Numbered from the stretch's first letter, positions 13,849 through 23,769 are shown. The stretch is 29,853 nucleotides of DNA from Clostridium fallax (GCF_900129365.1 NZ_FQVM01000030.1:1-29853); one strand, 5' to 3'. The notes: generated by a model not told the origin, from the sequence alone. Translations and numbers: made by a program.

Positions 13849-16479
13849 ATGGAGAATAAGAAGTATGTTTACCTTTTCAGTGAAGGAAATGCCAAAATGA
13901 GAGACCTATTAGGAGGTAAAGGAGCAAACCTTGCTGAAATGACTAATTTAGGTATTCCAGTTCCACAAGGATTTACAGTAACAACTGAAGCATGTAATAA
14001 GTATTATGATGATGGTAAAATTATTGCAACAGAAGTTATTGAAGAAATTAAAGAAAAAATGGGTGACTTAGAAAAAATAACAGGAAAAAAATTTGGAAGT
14101 TTAGAAAATCCTCTATTAGTTTCAGTTAGATCAGGAGCTAGAGCTTCAATGCCTGGTATGATGGATACAATTTTAAACCTTGGATTAAATGATGATGCTG
14201 TTGAAGCTATGGCAAAATCAACAGGAAACCCAAGATTCGCTTATGATTCATATAGAAGATTTATTCAAATGTTTGCAGATGTTGTTATGGGAATAGAGAA
14301 ACGTCTTTTTGAAGAAAAATTAGAAGAAATGAAAGATAAAAAGGGTGTTCATTTTGATACTGATTTAGATGCAAACGATTTAAAGGAATTAGTTAAACAA
14401 TTTAAAGAACTTTATAAAAAAGAAAAAGGAGAGGATTTTCCAGAAGATCCTAAAGTTCAATTAATAGAAGCTATTACAGCTGTATTTAGATCATGGGACA
14501 ACCCAAGAGCAATTGTATATAGAAGACTTAATGATATACCAGGAAGTTGGGGAACAGCAGTAAATGTTCAACAAATGGTTTTTGGTAATAAAGGCGAAAC
14601 ATCAGGTACTGGTGTTGCATTTTCTAGAAATCCGGCTACTGGTGAAAAAGCAATATATGGTGAATATTTAATGAATGCACAAGGTGAAGACGTTGTTGCA
14701 GGTATAAGAACTCCAAATCCTATATCACATCTTAAAGATCAAAACAATGAAATTTATAGTCAATTTGAAAATATAGTCCAAAATCTTGAAAATCACTATA
14801 AGGATATGCAAGATATGGAATTTACTATAGAAGAAGGAAAACTTTATTTCTTACAAACTAGAAATGGTAAGAGAACAGCTCAAGCAGCATTAAAAGTTGC
14901 TGTTGATTTAGTTGAAGAAGGAATGCTTACAAAGGAAGAAGCAATTCTTAAAGTTGAACCAAAACAATTAGATACTTTATTACATCCAAACTTTGATGAA
15001 AAAGAAATAAAAAAAGCTAATCCAATAGCTACAGGTCTTCCAGCATCACCAGGAGCTGCTTGTGGTAAAATAGCATTTACAGCAGAAGAAGCTAAAGAAA
15101 GAGCAGCTAATGGAGAAAAGGTTGTTTTAGTAAGACTAGAAACATCACCAGAAGATATTGAAGGTATGATAGCTTCAGAAGGTATTTTAACAGTAAGAGG
15201 CGGAATGACATCCCATGCTGCTGTTGTTGCAAGAGGAATGGGAACTTGCTGTGTAGCTGGATGTGGACAACTAAAAGTAGATGAAAATAATAAAACAGTT
15301 GTGGTAAATGGAAAGACTTATACTTCAGAAGATTGGATTTCAATAGATGGTTCAACAGGTAAGGTATATGGAGAAAGAATAAAAACTGTAGCGCCAGAAA
15401 TTACAGGATACTTTAAAACCTTTATGGAATGGGCAGATGAAATAAGAAAATTAAAGGTTAGAACTAATGCAGATACTCCAAGAGATGCTAAACAAGCAGT
15501 TGAATTTGGAGCAGAAGGAATAGGATTATGTAGAACAGAGCATATGTTCTTTGCAGAAGATAGAATTGCAGCAGTTAGAGAAATGATAGTTGCAAAGGAT
15601 GAAGAACAAAGAAGAAAAGCATTAGCTAAAATTCTTCCAATGCAAAAACAAGATTTTAAAGGAATATATGAGGCACTTGAAGGAAGACCAGCTACTATAA
15701 GATTCTTAGATCCACCACTACATGAATTTTTACCAACTGAGGAAGAAGATATAATTGCTTTAGCAAAAGATATGGAAATTTCTGTAGAGGAATTAAAATT
15801 TACAATAGATAGTCTACATGAATTTAATCCTATGATGGGTCATAGAGGATGTCGTTTAGCTGTATCATATCCTGAAATAGCTGAAATGCAAACTAGAGCA
15901 GTTATTGAAGCTGCAATAGAAGTTAATGAAGAAAAAGGATATAATATAGTTCCAGAAATAATGATTCCTCTAGTTGGTGATATAAAAGAGTTAAAATATG
16001 TTAAAGATATAGTTGTTGACACTGCTAAGATGGTTATGGAAGAAAAGGGCGTAAATATAGATTATAAAGTTGGTACTATGATAGAGGTGCCAAGAGCAGC
16101 ATTAACTGCTGATGAAATAGCTAAAGAAGCAGAATTTTTCTCCTTTGGAACTAATGATTTAACTCAAATGACATTTGGTTTCTCAAGAGATGATGCTGGA
16201 AAATTCTTAGCAGATTATTATGATAAGAAAATCTATGAACAAGATCCATTTGCTAAGTTAGACCAAAAGGGTGTAGGCTTATTAATGAAAATAGCTGTAG
16301 AAAAAGGTAAGGAAACTAGACCAAATATTAAGCTTGGTATATGTGGAGAACATGGTGGAGATCCATCATCAGTGGAATTCTGTCACAACATAGGATTAAA
16401 CTATGTATCTTGTTCACCATATAGAGTTCCATTATCAAGACTTGCAGCAGCTCAAGCACAAGTTAAAAATAAAAGATAA
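13849..16479 (+). CDS. ppdK: Pyruvate, phosphate dikinase
   Basis: Converts pyruvate, ATP and phosphate to PEP, AMP and PPi, or the reverse, in clostridial glycolysis/gluconeogenesis. 876 residues, matching the C. symbiosum enzyme. N-terminal ATP-grasp (LLGGKGANLAEMTNLGIPVP, VSVRSGARASMPGMMDTILN), central phosphohistidine domain GGMTSHAAVVARGMG (regulatory-position T454, phospho-acceptor H456) and C-terminal PEP/pyruvate TIM barrel with LCRTEHMFF, SFGTNDLTQMTFG and GICGEHGGDPSS (C832 acid/base). ATG at 13849 is chosen: CGGAGGA (13834-13840) is 8 bases away and MENKKYVYLF is the family start. Upstream in-frame codons belong to the leader. Confidence 0.97.
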   Translation: MENKKYVYLFSEGNAKMRDLLGGKGANLAEMTNLGIPVPQGFTVTTEACNKYYDDGKIIATEVIEEIKEKMGDLEKITGKKFGSLENPLLVSVRSGARASMPGMMDTILNLGLNDDAVEAMAKSTGNPRFAYDSYRRFIQMFADVVMGIEKRLFEEKLEEMKDKKGVHFDTDLDANDLKELVKQFKELYKKEKGEDFPEDPKVQLIEAITAVFRSWDNPRAIVYRRLNDIPGSWGTAVNVQQMVFGNKGETSGTGVAFSRNPATGEKAIYGEYLMNAQGEDVVAGIRTPNPISHLKDQNNEIYSQFENIVQNLENHYKDMQDMEFTIEEGKLYFLQTRNGKRTAQAALKVAVDLVEEGMLTKEEAILKVEPKQLDTLLHPNFDEKEIKKANPIATGLPASPGAACGKIAFTAEEAKERAANGEKVVLVRLETSPEDIEGMIASEGILTVRGGMTSHAAVVARGMGTCCVAGCGQLKVDENNKTVVVNGKTYTSEDWISIDGSTGKVYGERIKTVAPEITGYFKTFMEWADEIRKLKVRTNADTPRDAKQAVEFGAEGIGLCRTEHMFFAEDRIAAVREMIVAKDEEQRRKALAKILPMQKQDFKGIYEALEGRPATIRFLDPPLHEFLPTEEEDIIALAKDMEISVEELKFTIDSLHEFNPMMGHRGCRLAVSYPEIAEMQTRAVIEAAIEVNEEKGYNIVPEIMIPLVGDIKELKYVKDIVVDTAKMVMEEKGVNIDYKVGTMIEVPRAALTADEIAKEAEFFSFGTNDLTQMTFGFSRDDAGKFLADYYDKKIYEQDPFAKLDQKGVGLLMKIAVEKGKETRPNIKLGICGEHGGDPSSVEFCHNIGLNYVSCSPYRVPLSRLAAAQAQVKNKR

Positions 16480-16524
16480 ATTTAATTAAGTAAATTTTAT
16501 CCTATTATAAATAAATCTAATATT

Positions 16525-16566
16525 TAAAAGGAGCCTTCTCTTATTTTGAGATAGCTCCTTTTATTT
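16525..16566. terminator. Terminator between ppdK and the convergent cotS-like gene
   Basis: A 10-bp perfect stem (16525-16534 with 16554-16563) with an inner imperfect stem, flanked by A-rich and T-rich runs on both sides. It lies between two convergent genes and can serve both. Confidence 0.8.
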
Positions 16567-16575
16567 TTATAAACT

Positions 16576-17646
16576 TTAACATATTTTAAATAAAAAAGTT
16601 TCTTCTAACCTTTTAGAAAAACTTTTAATAAATTTAATTTGAAATTCAGTTTTTTCTGTTGTTTTTGATAAAAGATTATAAAAAGAATTTTTATTACATT
16701 TTGATATATTATTATAATAATCTTTAGATATTTTCCAATACTTTTGAGGAAAGGATAAGTAGGCAATAATATATCTTAAATCATCTATAGTTAAAGGGTT
16801 TATGGAGTTATAATTTTTAATGCAAGTTAAAGCTAAGTCAACATCCCATGCTGTAGTATCTCTTCTTAGTAACCTCCTAAGATAATAAGAAATATCATGA
16901 GCTACAAAATCTAGAGCGCATTTATCAAAATCTATAAGCCAAAGTTTAGATGAGGAATCTATAAGTATATTTTTATTTACATAATCACCATGACAAAGGG
17001 AAGTTGTTAAATTATTAAAATTTATTAAAGAAGCTGTGTTCATAGAAATTTGAGCCAGGGATATATTATCATCAAAGGTGGATATAAACAATTTTGAAAA
17101 TTTATCATCATTATTAAAAGCTAAATTATTACAACTTAAAAGTCTATTAAAATGTTTATTAATGGATATGTAGATGTTTTCATACCCTTGTTTTACTAAA
17201 CTACCTTTAATAGGTGTAAATTTTTTTGTGACTTTGTGTAAATGGGCTAAAGTTTTAGATATATTTTTAATATGTTCTATATTATCATAATCACATTTTA
17301 CTCCATCAATCCAAGGGGTAAGGATAAACAACATATTATTATAAGAAACATATCTGCTACCTTTTTTTGTAGGTAAAAATTTAGGAACATTTAATCCATT
17401 TTTATCTATCCACTCTAAAGCAGAATACACAAAAAGAAGTTGTTCTTTATTATAATAAACCTTTTTCAAACAATAGGTTTTATTATCCTTTGATATTACT
17501 TTATATACTGCTCTAGGCTTATCTGAATTTTTGATTTTAATTTGTTCAAGTTTAGGATCTATTAAATTGTATTCTGAAAGAATATGCTTTATTAAATTGC
17601 TTTCTGAAAGAAAATAATTTTTAGCCTTTTTTTCCGTTCTCAGCAT
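16576..17646 (-). CDS. CotS-family spore coat kinase-like protein
   Basis: 356-residue protein of the CotS/YsxE/YutH family, built like an aminoglycoside phosphotransferase. Seen: an N-lobe with RAVYKVISKD and TYCLKKVYY (the lysine position), a hinge LFILTPWIDG, the catalytic loop CHGDYVNKNILID (H219, D221, N226) and the metal motif LIDFDKCALD (D239, D241). Members are spore coat or sporulation proteins; true kinase activity is not proven for most, though the motifs look intact here. The only real minus-strand gene, with a good AAGGAGG 5 bases upstream of its ATG. Divergent from dgt; a mother-cell sigma-E/K promoter in 17660-17840 is expected but I cannot point to one. Confidence 0.85.
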   Translation of the reverse strand: MLRTEKKAKNYFLSESNLIKHILSEYNLIDPKLEQIKIKNSDKPRAVYKVISKDNKTYCLKKVYYNKEQLLFVYSALEWIDKNGLNVPKFLPTKKGSRYVSYNNMLFILTPWIDGVKCDYDNIEHIKNISKTLAHLHKVTKKFTPIKGSLVKQGYENIYISINKHFNRLLSCNNLAFNNDDKFSKLFISTFDDNISLAQISMNTASLINFNNLTTSLCHGDYVNKNILIDSSSKLWLIDFDKCALDFVAHDISYYLRRLLRRDTTAWDVDLALTCIKNYNSINPLTIDDLRYIIAYLSFPQKYWKISKDYYNNISKCNKNSFYNLLSKTTEKTEFQIKFIKSFSKRLEETFLFKIC

Positions 17647-17852
17647 AAAAATCCTCCTTAATAAATTTTATATAAGAAATAATTATAATAGACATTACAT
17701 TATACTATTCAAAAAATAAAAAAATTACATTAAAAATAAAAGAAATAGAAAATAATAGGTATTTTATTACTAAATATTGCAAATGATAACTTAGTGTATT
17801 AATAAAAGGATTTTAAAAGAATTTGTAGAACTTTTAAAGTGAGGTGAGTTAA

Positions 17853-18884
17853 ATGGGCGTAAGGGAAAATTTAGAGGATATAGAAAGATTGACATTAATA
17901 AAAGAAGCTACTTTATCTAGTAATTCTAAAGGAAGAAAGATTAAGGAAAAGAAAGATGAAATAAGAACTTGTTTTATGATAGATAGGGATAGAATTTTGC
18001 ATTCTAAGGCTTTTAGAAGATTAAAGCATAAGACTCAAGTATTTATAAGAAGCTATGGAGATCATTATAGAACAAGATTAACTCATACTTTAGAAGTTTC
18101 TCAAATTGGGAGAACAATATCAAAAGGATTAAGATTAAATGAAGATTTAGTAGAAGCTATAGCTTTAGGTCATGATATAGGTCATGTAGCTTTTGCTCAT
18201 ATAGGAGAAGAGGTATTAAATGATATATTACCTAGTGGGTTTAAGCATAATATACAGAGCATAAGAGTTATAAGTAAGCTTGAAAAAGATGGAAAAGGAT
18301 TAAATTTAACTTATGAGGTTATTGATGGTATAGCAAATCATAGTGGTTTTAATAATAGTAAAGCTAAGGATCCATTTACTTTAGAGGGGCAAGTGGTTAA
18401 GTATAGCGATAAAATAGCTTATATTAATCACGATATTGATGATTCAATTAGAGCAAAAATACTATCAATAGATGAAATACCTAAAGATATTATAAAGGTT
18501 TTAGGGAAAACTCATGGAGAAAGAATTGATACTTTAGTTCGAGATATAATTAAAAACACATATAATAATTTAAATTCTAAAAAAGTAAAGGTTCAATTAT
18601 CTAGGGAAGTAAATGATGCATTAAAAGAATTAAGGGAATTTATGTTTAAAAATATTTATCGTGGAGAACAGTTAAAAGAGGAGAGAGAAAAGGCAAAATT
18701 TATTTTATTTCATGTTTATGAATATTTTAAAAAATATCCGGAAAAAATGCCTAAAATGTATATAGAAATATTAGAAAAAGAAGGACTCCAAAGAGCGGTA
18801 GTAGACTATATTGCAGGGATGAGTGATGATTATTGCATACATTGCTTTAACAAAATATATATACCGAAATTTGTAATTTATTAA
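17853..18884 (+). CDS. dGTPase-like deoxynucleoside triphosphate triphosphohydrolase
   Basis: HD-domain enzyme of the Dgt family, hydrolysing dNTPs to deoxynucleosides and triphosphate. 343 residues, the short Gram-positive type. N-terminal FMIDRDRILHSKAFRRLKHKTQ is the family hallmark. HD residues: H78 in LTHTLEV, H107-D108 in GHDIGHVAFAH with H112, and D200 region in INHDIDD. RBS GAGGTGAG with ATG at 17853. Its location upstream of dnaG-rpoD recurs in clostridia and links dNTP pool control to primase. Substrate range and allosteric control are not readable. Confidence 0.9.
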   Translation: MGVRENLEDIERLTLIKEATLSSNSKGRKIKEKKDEIRTCFMIDRDRILHSKAFRRLKHKTQVFIRSYGDHYRTRLTHTLEVSQIGRTISKGLRLNEDLVEAIALGHDIGHVAFAHIGEEVLNDILPSGFKHNIQSIRVISKLEKDGKGLNLTYEVIDGIANHSGFNNSKAKDPFTLEGQVVKYSDKIAYINHDIDDSIRAKILSIDEIPKDIIKVLGKTHGERIDTLVRDIIKNTYNNLNSKKVKVQLSREVNDALKELREFMFKNIYRGEQLKEEREKAKFILFHVYEYFKKYPEKMPKMYIEILEKEGLQRAVVDYIAGMSDDYCIHCFNKIYIPKFVIY

Positions 18885-18954
18885 AGGTAATAAATTATAG
18901 TTTAGACAAATTTATTGGAATATTTTCTTAGAATATAAAAATATAGAAGGAAAT

Positions 18955-18983
18955 TTGAACTTTACAAAGAATAATATTATAAA
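18955..18983 (+). promoter_or_regulatory. Candidate sigma-A promoter of dnaG-rpoD
   Basis: TTGAAC (18955-18960), 17-base spacer, TATAAA (18978-18983). Transcription from near 18990 would leave about 120 bases of leader before dnaG. The macromolecular synthesis operon typically has several promoters, so others may exist. Confidence 0.45.
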
Positions 18984-19110
18984 GGGTGAATATTATAACA
19001 TCATATTTTATAAAAATATATTTTTTTATAAAATTAGAAGGAATTTATCAATTGATGTCGAATATATATTAACTTGTGTCAAATCATATTTAGTGAGGTG
19101 GGGAATTTCA

Positions 19111-20889
19111 TTGAAGATTCCAGAGGAAGTTATAGAAAGAATAAAAGATGAAAATGATATAGTCGATGTAATATCGGAAACAGTAAGACTTAAAAAGGCA
19201 GGAAGAAGTTACATTGGATTATGTCCTTTTCATCATGAAAAAAGTCCATCATTTAGTGTTTCTCAAGATAAACAAATATATAAATGTTTCGGCTGTGGAG
19301 AAGCAGGGAATGTAATATCTTTTGTGATGAAAAGTAAGAATTTATCTTTTATAGAAGCAACAAAATATTTAGCAGAGAGAGCTAATATTCCGTTGGAATT
19401 AGAAAATGGTAAAAAAGATAAGCTGAAAGAAAAGAGAGATTTATTTTATAAAATAAATACAGAAGCAGCTAGATTCTTTTTTTCTAATCTTTATAAAAAT
19501 AAAGCTCCTAAAGAATACTTTTTAAGAAGAGGTATAACAGAAGGAACTATAAGAAAATTTGGTCTTGGATATTCAATAAATAATTGGCATACTTTATTAA
19601 ATTATTTAAGGTCAAAGGGTTATAAAGAAGAAACAATAATAGAAGCAGGCCTAGCTATTAGATCAGAAAAGGGTACTGTTTATGATAGATTTAGAAATAG
19701 AGTTATGTTCCCAGTTTTTAATTATAAAGGTAAGGTAATAGGATTTGGAGGAAGGGTATTAGATGATTCTAAACCTAAATATTTAAATTCACCGGAAACT
19801 TTAGTCTTTCAAAAGGGAACTAATCTTTATGGATTAAATTTTGCTATAAAAAACGGATTACCAGAAAAGTATTTTATAATAGTTGAAGGATATATGGATT
19901 GTATATCCCTTCATCAGTATGGTATAAGTAATGCAGTTGCTTCTTTAGGAACAGCGTTAACGACAAGTCAGGCAAGACTTTTAAAAAGATATGCTGATAA
20001 AGTAATAATATCTTATGATGCAGATTTAGCAGGTCAGATGGCTACTATAAGAGGACTTGAAATTTTAAAATCCGCAGGATTTGATGTTAGAGTTCTTACA
20101 GTACCTCAGGGGAAAGATCCAGACGAGTTTATAAGAAGTAATGGAAAAGAAGCATTTTTAAGACTTATAGAAACTTCAGAACCTTTAATAGAATATAGAC
20201 TTAGAAAGGCTAAAGAAAATATAAATTTTAAGGATAATGAAGATATAATTACTTACGGTCAAAGGGTTACAGAAGTTCTTACTAATGTAAATGGAATAGA
20301 AGAGGATGTTTATGTAAAAAAAATATCAGAAGAAACTGGTATAAGAGAAGAAACATTATATGAGCTTATTTCAAAGAAAATGACGAAAAATAATGATTAC
20401 TATGGGAACATGAATAAAAAGGAAGAAAATGGAACACAATTATATGTAGAACCTGCTTACTTAAAAGCGGAAAGAAGTCTTTTAAAATTAATGCTAAATA
20501 AAAATATACATAAGTATATTATGGAGAACATAGAAGAAAAAGACTTAATTTTGACGTCCCATAAAAAGATATATTCTTTAATAAAAAAATTTAATGAAGA
20601 AGATAATTTAGAAAAAAAAATAGAACTAAATTGTGATGATAAAGAAAGTCTTAAAGAGTGGGTAATGATTAAAGAAACTAATATTATAAATCATGATTTA
20701 GAAGAAAAAGAGATTCTTATTAAAGATTATATATATCAAATAAAAAAATATACATTAGAACAAAAGAAAAAAGAGATTAAACAAAGATTAAAAGAATGTG
20801 AAACAAAGAATCTTTTTAATGAGTCTTTAGAATTAGTAAAAAAAGCAAAGGATATTGATGAAAAACTTAAAGGATTAGAAAGGGGTTAG
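19111..20889 (+). CDS. dnaG: DNA primase
   Basis: Makes RNA primers at the replication fork, working with DnaB helicase. 592 residues. N-terminal CHC2 zinc finger: C38, H41, C59, C62 (CPFH...CFGC). RNA polymerase domain with YLRRGIT, IGFGGRVLDDSKPKYLNSPET, and TOPRIM motifs IIVEGYMDCISLHQYG, then SYDADLAGQMA and GKDPDEFI. The C-terminal part (about 440-592) is the helicase-binding domain. TTG at 19111 is chosen: GAGGTGGGG ends 8 bases before it and the protein then starts MKIPEEVIERIKDENDIVDV as in homologues. The open frame upstream to 18955 is low-complexity AT and not conserved in type. Followed by rpoD. Confidence 0.96.
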   Translation: MKIPEEVIERIKDENDIVDVISETVRLKKAGRSYIGLCPFHHEKSPSFSVSQDKQIYKCFGCGEAGNVISFVMKSKNLSFIEATKYLAERANIPLELENGKKDKLKEKRDLFYKINTEAARFFFSNLYKNKAPKEYFLRRGITEGTIRKFGLGYSINNWHTLLNYLRSKGYKEETIIEAGLAIRSEKGTVYDRFRNRVMFPVFNYKGKVIGFGGRVLDDSKPKYLNSPETLVFQKGTNLYGLNFAIKNGLPEKYFIIVEGYMDCISLHQYGISNAVASLGTALTTSQARLLKRYADKVIISYDADLAGQMATIRGLEILKSAGFDVRVLTVPQGKDPDEFIRSNGKEAFLRLIETSEPLIEYRLRKAKENINFKDNEDIITYGQRVTEVLTNVNGIEEDVYVKKISEETGIREETLYELISKKMTKNNDYYGNMNKKEENGTQLYVEPAYLKAERSLLKLMLNKNIHKYIMENIEEKDLILTSHKKIYSLIKKFNEEDNLEKKIELNCDDKESLKEWVMIKETNIINHDLEEKEILIKDYIYQIKKYTLEQKKKEIKQRLKECETKNLFNESLELVKKAKDIDEKLKGLERG

Positions 20890-20918
20890 TGTTGTCAATG
20901 GCGGAAGGAGGCAATAAC

Positions 20919-22037
20919 GTGGAGAAAAAAACAACTAAATCAAAAGCTGTAAAAAATACCGGAAAGCCAGATGTTAAAGATAAAAATGCTAAAATGGCTA
21001 TAGTAAAGAAGTTAATAGATAAGGGCAAAAAAAATGGAAACTTAACATATAAAGAAATAATGGATGAGTTAGATGAAATAGATTTAAGCCCAGAGCAAAT
21101 AGAAAAGATTTATGAAGTTTTAGAATCAATGGGTATAGAGGTTGCTGGAGAAATAGGCGACAACGAAGAGGTTGAAGAAGAGATAGATCTTAGTGTTCCA
21201 GAGGGAATATCAATAGATGACCCTGTTAGAATGTACTTAAAAGAAATAGGTAAAGTTCCACTACTATCATCAGAAGAAGAAATTGACTTAGCTAAAAGAA
21301 TAGAAAATGGAGAAATGTATGCAAAGAAAAAGCTTGCTGAAGCAAATCTTAGACTTGTTGTTAGTATAGCTAAACGATATGTAGGTAGAGGAATGTTATT
21401 CTTAGATCTTATTCAAGAAGGAAATTTAGGACTTATAAAAGCTGTTGAAAAGTTTGATTATAGAAAAGGATATAAGTTTAGTACTTATGCTACATGGTGG
21501 ATAAGACAGGCAATAACAAGAGCTATTGCTGACCAAGCAAGAACTATAAGAATACCTGTTCATATGGTTGAAACTATAAATAAACTTATAAGAATACAAA
21601 GACAATTACTTCAAGAATTAGGAAGAGATCCTCTTCCAGAAGAATTATCAAAGCATATGGATATGCCAGTTGATAAAGTTAGAGAAATACTAAAAATAGC
21701 GCAAGAACCAGTTTCACTAGAAACTCCTATAGGAGAGGAAGAAGATAGCCATTTAGGAGATTTTATACCCGATGATGATGCACCAGCCCCAGCAGAAGCT
21801 GCAGCATTTACTATGCTTAAAGAGCAGTTAATAAATGTATTAGATACTTTAACTCCAAGAGAAGAAAAAGTATTAAGATTAAGATTTGGATTAGACGATG
21901 GAAGAGCAAGAACACTAGAAGAAGTTGGAAAAGAGTTTAATGTAACAAGAGAAAGAATAAGACAAATAGAAGCTAAGGCTTTAAGAAAACTAAGACATCC
22001 AAGTAGAAGTAAAAAATTAAAGGATTATTTAGATTAG
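20919..22037 (+). CDS. rpoD: RNA polymerase primary sigma factor (SigA/RpoD)
   Basis: Housekeeping sigma-70. 372 residues. Region 1.1-like N-terminus (about 1-80: IVKKLIDKGKKNGNLTYKEI), region 1.2 with DPVRMYLKEIGKVPLLS, region 2 with DLIQEGNLGLIKAVEKFDY and FSTYATWWIRQAITRAI, region 3, and region 4.2 with LEEVGKEFNVTRERIRQIE and KLRHPSRSKKL. GTG at 20919 is chosen because AAGGAGG (20905-20911) is 7 bases upstream; an ATG at 20898 is in frame but has poor spacing to any ribosome binding site and would add only 7 residues. Ends at a terminator overlapping its stop. Confidence 0.97.
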   Translation: MEKKTTKSKAVKNTGKPDVKDKNAKMAIVKKLIDKGKKNGNLTYKEIMDELDEIDLSPEQIEKIYEVLESMGIEVAGEIGDNEEVEEEIDLSVPEGISIDDPVRMYLKEIGKVPLLSSEEEIDLAKRIENGEMYAKKKLAEANLRLVVSIAKRYVGRGMLFLDLIQEGNLGLIKAVEKFDYRKGYKFSTYATWWIRQAITRAIADQARTIRIPVHMVETINKLIRIQRQLLQELGRDPLPEELSKHMDMPVDKVREILKIAQEPVSLETPIGEEEDSHLGDFIPDDDAPAPAEAAAFTMLKEQLINVLDTLTPREEKVLRLRFGLDDGRARTLEEVGKEFNVTRERIRQIEAKALRKLRHPSRSKKLKDYLD

Positions 22038-22064
22038 CACCTTATTTTAGGTGCTCTTTCTTTT
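22036..22064 (+). terminator. Terminator of dnaG-rpoD
   Basis: 7-bp stem AGCACCT/AGGTGCT (22036-22042 with 22049-22055, 6-base loop) and a T-rich tail. The first arm overlaps the rpoD stop codon. Confidence 0.85.
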
Positions 22065-22145
22065 ATTTAAATAAATTTCCATAAATATAAAAGAGAATTA
22101 TAAATAATAAGAAAATTTTAAGCATATACATATATTTAAAATATA

Positions 22146-22154
22146 TGATATAAT
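22146..22154 (+). promoter_or_regulatory. Extended -10 promoter before the PH-domain protein
   Basis: TGATATAAT (22146-22154) is a perfect extended -10. No good -35 is present. It would start transcription right at the ribosome binding site (GAGGTG 22162-22167), giving an mRNA leader of about 14 bases. Confidence 0.4.
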
Positions 22155-22174
22155 TTTTTTTGAGGTGATTATGT

Positions 22175-23062
22175 ATGAATTTATATAAGCCGAAAAAAGG
22201 TGTAGCTTTATATGAACTATTGGCTTATGTTATATTAGGAGATTTACTTGCTATATATATATGTAGCATGCTTAATTCTTATTTAGAATTTAATTTAATT
22301 AGAATGTGTATTATAGTATTTTCTTTATACTGCATCTTATATATTTTAATGCTAATAACATTAAAATATGAAGTTAAGGAAGATGAAATAATAATAAACA
22401 GCTTATTCGGACTAAAGAAAGTTAACATACCTTTTAAAGATATAAATGGTTATTATACTCAAAAAGATAATATAAAAGGAATAAAGTTATCTGGAGTAGG
22501 AAAAGGTAAATTCTCTTTTGGAAGAAGTGTAATTGAAGGTGTAGGAATAACTTATATGTTTATTACATCCTCAAAGGAAGTTATATATTTACATACAGAT
22601 GAAATGTCTTATGGTATTTCCCCGGAAAACTTTGAAAAATTTAAAAGTATTTTAGAAACTAAGGGGATTAAAGAAAGATCCTTTAAAACTAAGATTAATA
22701 AAGTAAGAGATTTATATAAAGAAAAAAGTTTTCTTATTCCATTTATTGTAGTTACATTGATGATTATATTTATAACATTAAATCCATTTATTTTATATTT
22801 AATGCAAAGGTTACCTTCTCAAATGCCTATAGCATTTAATGCTAAGTTTGTACCTACAGTATGGGGACCTGGAAAGCTATTTGCTTTTAGACAAATGGCT
22901 TATGGAGCAATGAACATGGTTATATTAGTTTGTATGCAATTTGCTTCCTATTTTTGTGCAAAATATCATAGAAAATCAGCATATAAATATATATATATTG
23001 CATTAATATGTTCTGCAACATTTTTATTTATTCAAATACAAATATTAAATATTTATTTATAG
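22175..23062 (+). CDS. Membrane protein with bacterial PH domain
   Basis: 295-residue protein not recognised beyond its architecture. Two membrane segments (about 13-32 and 38-62) are followed by a cytosolic PH-like domain (about 63-165) with the pattern YEVKEDEIIINSLFGLKKV, IPFKDINGYY and a C-terminal helix SPENFEKFKSIL. Then three more membrane segments (about 187-210, 243-262, 270-292). The pattern of a strand-rich domain beginning right after a membrane hairpin is that of bacterial PH (bPH) membrane proteins, whose functions are mostly unknown. It stands where cytochrome cccA lies in Bacillus. Confidence 0.7.
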   Translation: MNLYKPKKGVALYELLAYVILGDLLAIYICSMLNSYLEFNLIRMCIIVFSLYCILYILMLITLKYEVKEDEIIINSLFGLKKVNIPFKDINGYYTQKDNIKGIKLSGVGKGKFSFGRSVIEGVGITYMFITSSKEVIYLHTDEMSYGISPENFEKFKSILETKGIKERSFKTKINKVRDLYKEKSFLIPFIVVTLMIIFITLNPFILYLMQRLPSQMPIAFNAKFVPTVWGPGKLFAFRQMAYGAMNMVILVCMQFASYFCAKYHRKSAYKYIYIALICSATFLFIQIQILNIYL

Positions 23063-23079
23063 TTAAGAAGTGAGGAATT

Positions 23080-23769
23080 ATGGAGTTAAGCAAAAGATTA
23101 AAAATTATAGCTGGCCACGTTGATAAATGCAAAAATATAATAGATGTAGGAACAGATCATGGATATATACCTATTTATTTAGTAAAAAAAGGTATATGTG
23201 AAAGTGCTGTTGCCTCTGATATAAATAAAGGACCTATTGAAAAAGCTCAGTTTAATGTTAATTTTGAAGGTCTCAAAGACAAAATAAGTTGTAGGCTTGG
23301 AGGCGGACTTAAAACTGTAGAAAAAGATGAAGTAGAAGCTGTAATAATTGCAGGTATGGGTGGAAATCTTACAAGAGATATACTTTTAGATGATATAGAT
23401 AAAGTTAAAAATTATAAGTTTTTAATACTTCAACCAGCACAAAATCCAGAGGTTTTAAGGGAATATCTATATAATAATAATTATGATATTTTAGCAGAAG
23501 ATATTTGCTTTGAAGAAGGAAAATATTATGAATTATTTAAAGTAAAATATAATGATGATAATAAAAGGGTATTTATAGAAAATCCTTTAGATTTTGAAAT
23601 AAGTCCAATTCTTAAAGAAAATAATCATCCTTTATTTAAAGTATTTGTACAGAGCAAAATAGAAAAGTACGAAAATATATTAAAATATATTAAGGTAGAT
23701 ACACTTTCAGCTAAAGAAAGAAAAGAAATCATAGAAAAAAATATTAATCTTCTTAAGGAGATGATATGA
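23080..23769 (+). CDS. trmK: tRNA (adenine-N1)-methyltransferase TrmK
   Basis: Methylates N1 of A22 in the tRNA D-loop region using SAM. 229 residues. The N-terminal Rossmann domain starts LSKRLKIIAGHV and has the SAM motif DVGTDHGYIPIYL, then ASDINKGPIEKAQ, the VIIAGMGG loop and LQPAQNPEVLR (the family's NPxx-type motif region). A C-terminal coiled-coil follows (about 180-229). Overlaps the next gene by a few bases. trmK followed by a Nif3 gene after sigA is the conserved Firmicutes order. Confidence 0.95.
   Translation: MELSKRLKIIAGHVDKCKNIIDVGTDHGYIPIYLVKKGICESAVASDINKGPIEKAQFNVNFEGLKDKISCRLGGGLKTVEKDEVEAVIIAGMGGNLTRDILLDDIDKVKNYKFLILQPAQNPEVLREYLYNNNYDILAEDICFEEGKYYELFKVKYNDDNKRVFIENPLDFEISPILKENNHPLFKVFVQSKIEKYENILKYIKVDTLSAKERKEIIEKNINLLKEMI

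Noticed and set aside
15107..15355. Minus-strand open frame opposite the phosphohistidine domain of ppdK
   Set aside because: Leu/His/Gln-rich translation typical of an antisense shadow; no start signal.
18955..19110. N-terminal extension of dnaG
   Set aside because: Low-complexity AT-rich codons without homology; the zinc-finger domain of DnaG starts right after TTG 19111 with a strong ribosome binding site.
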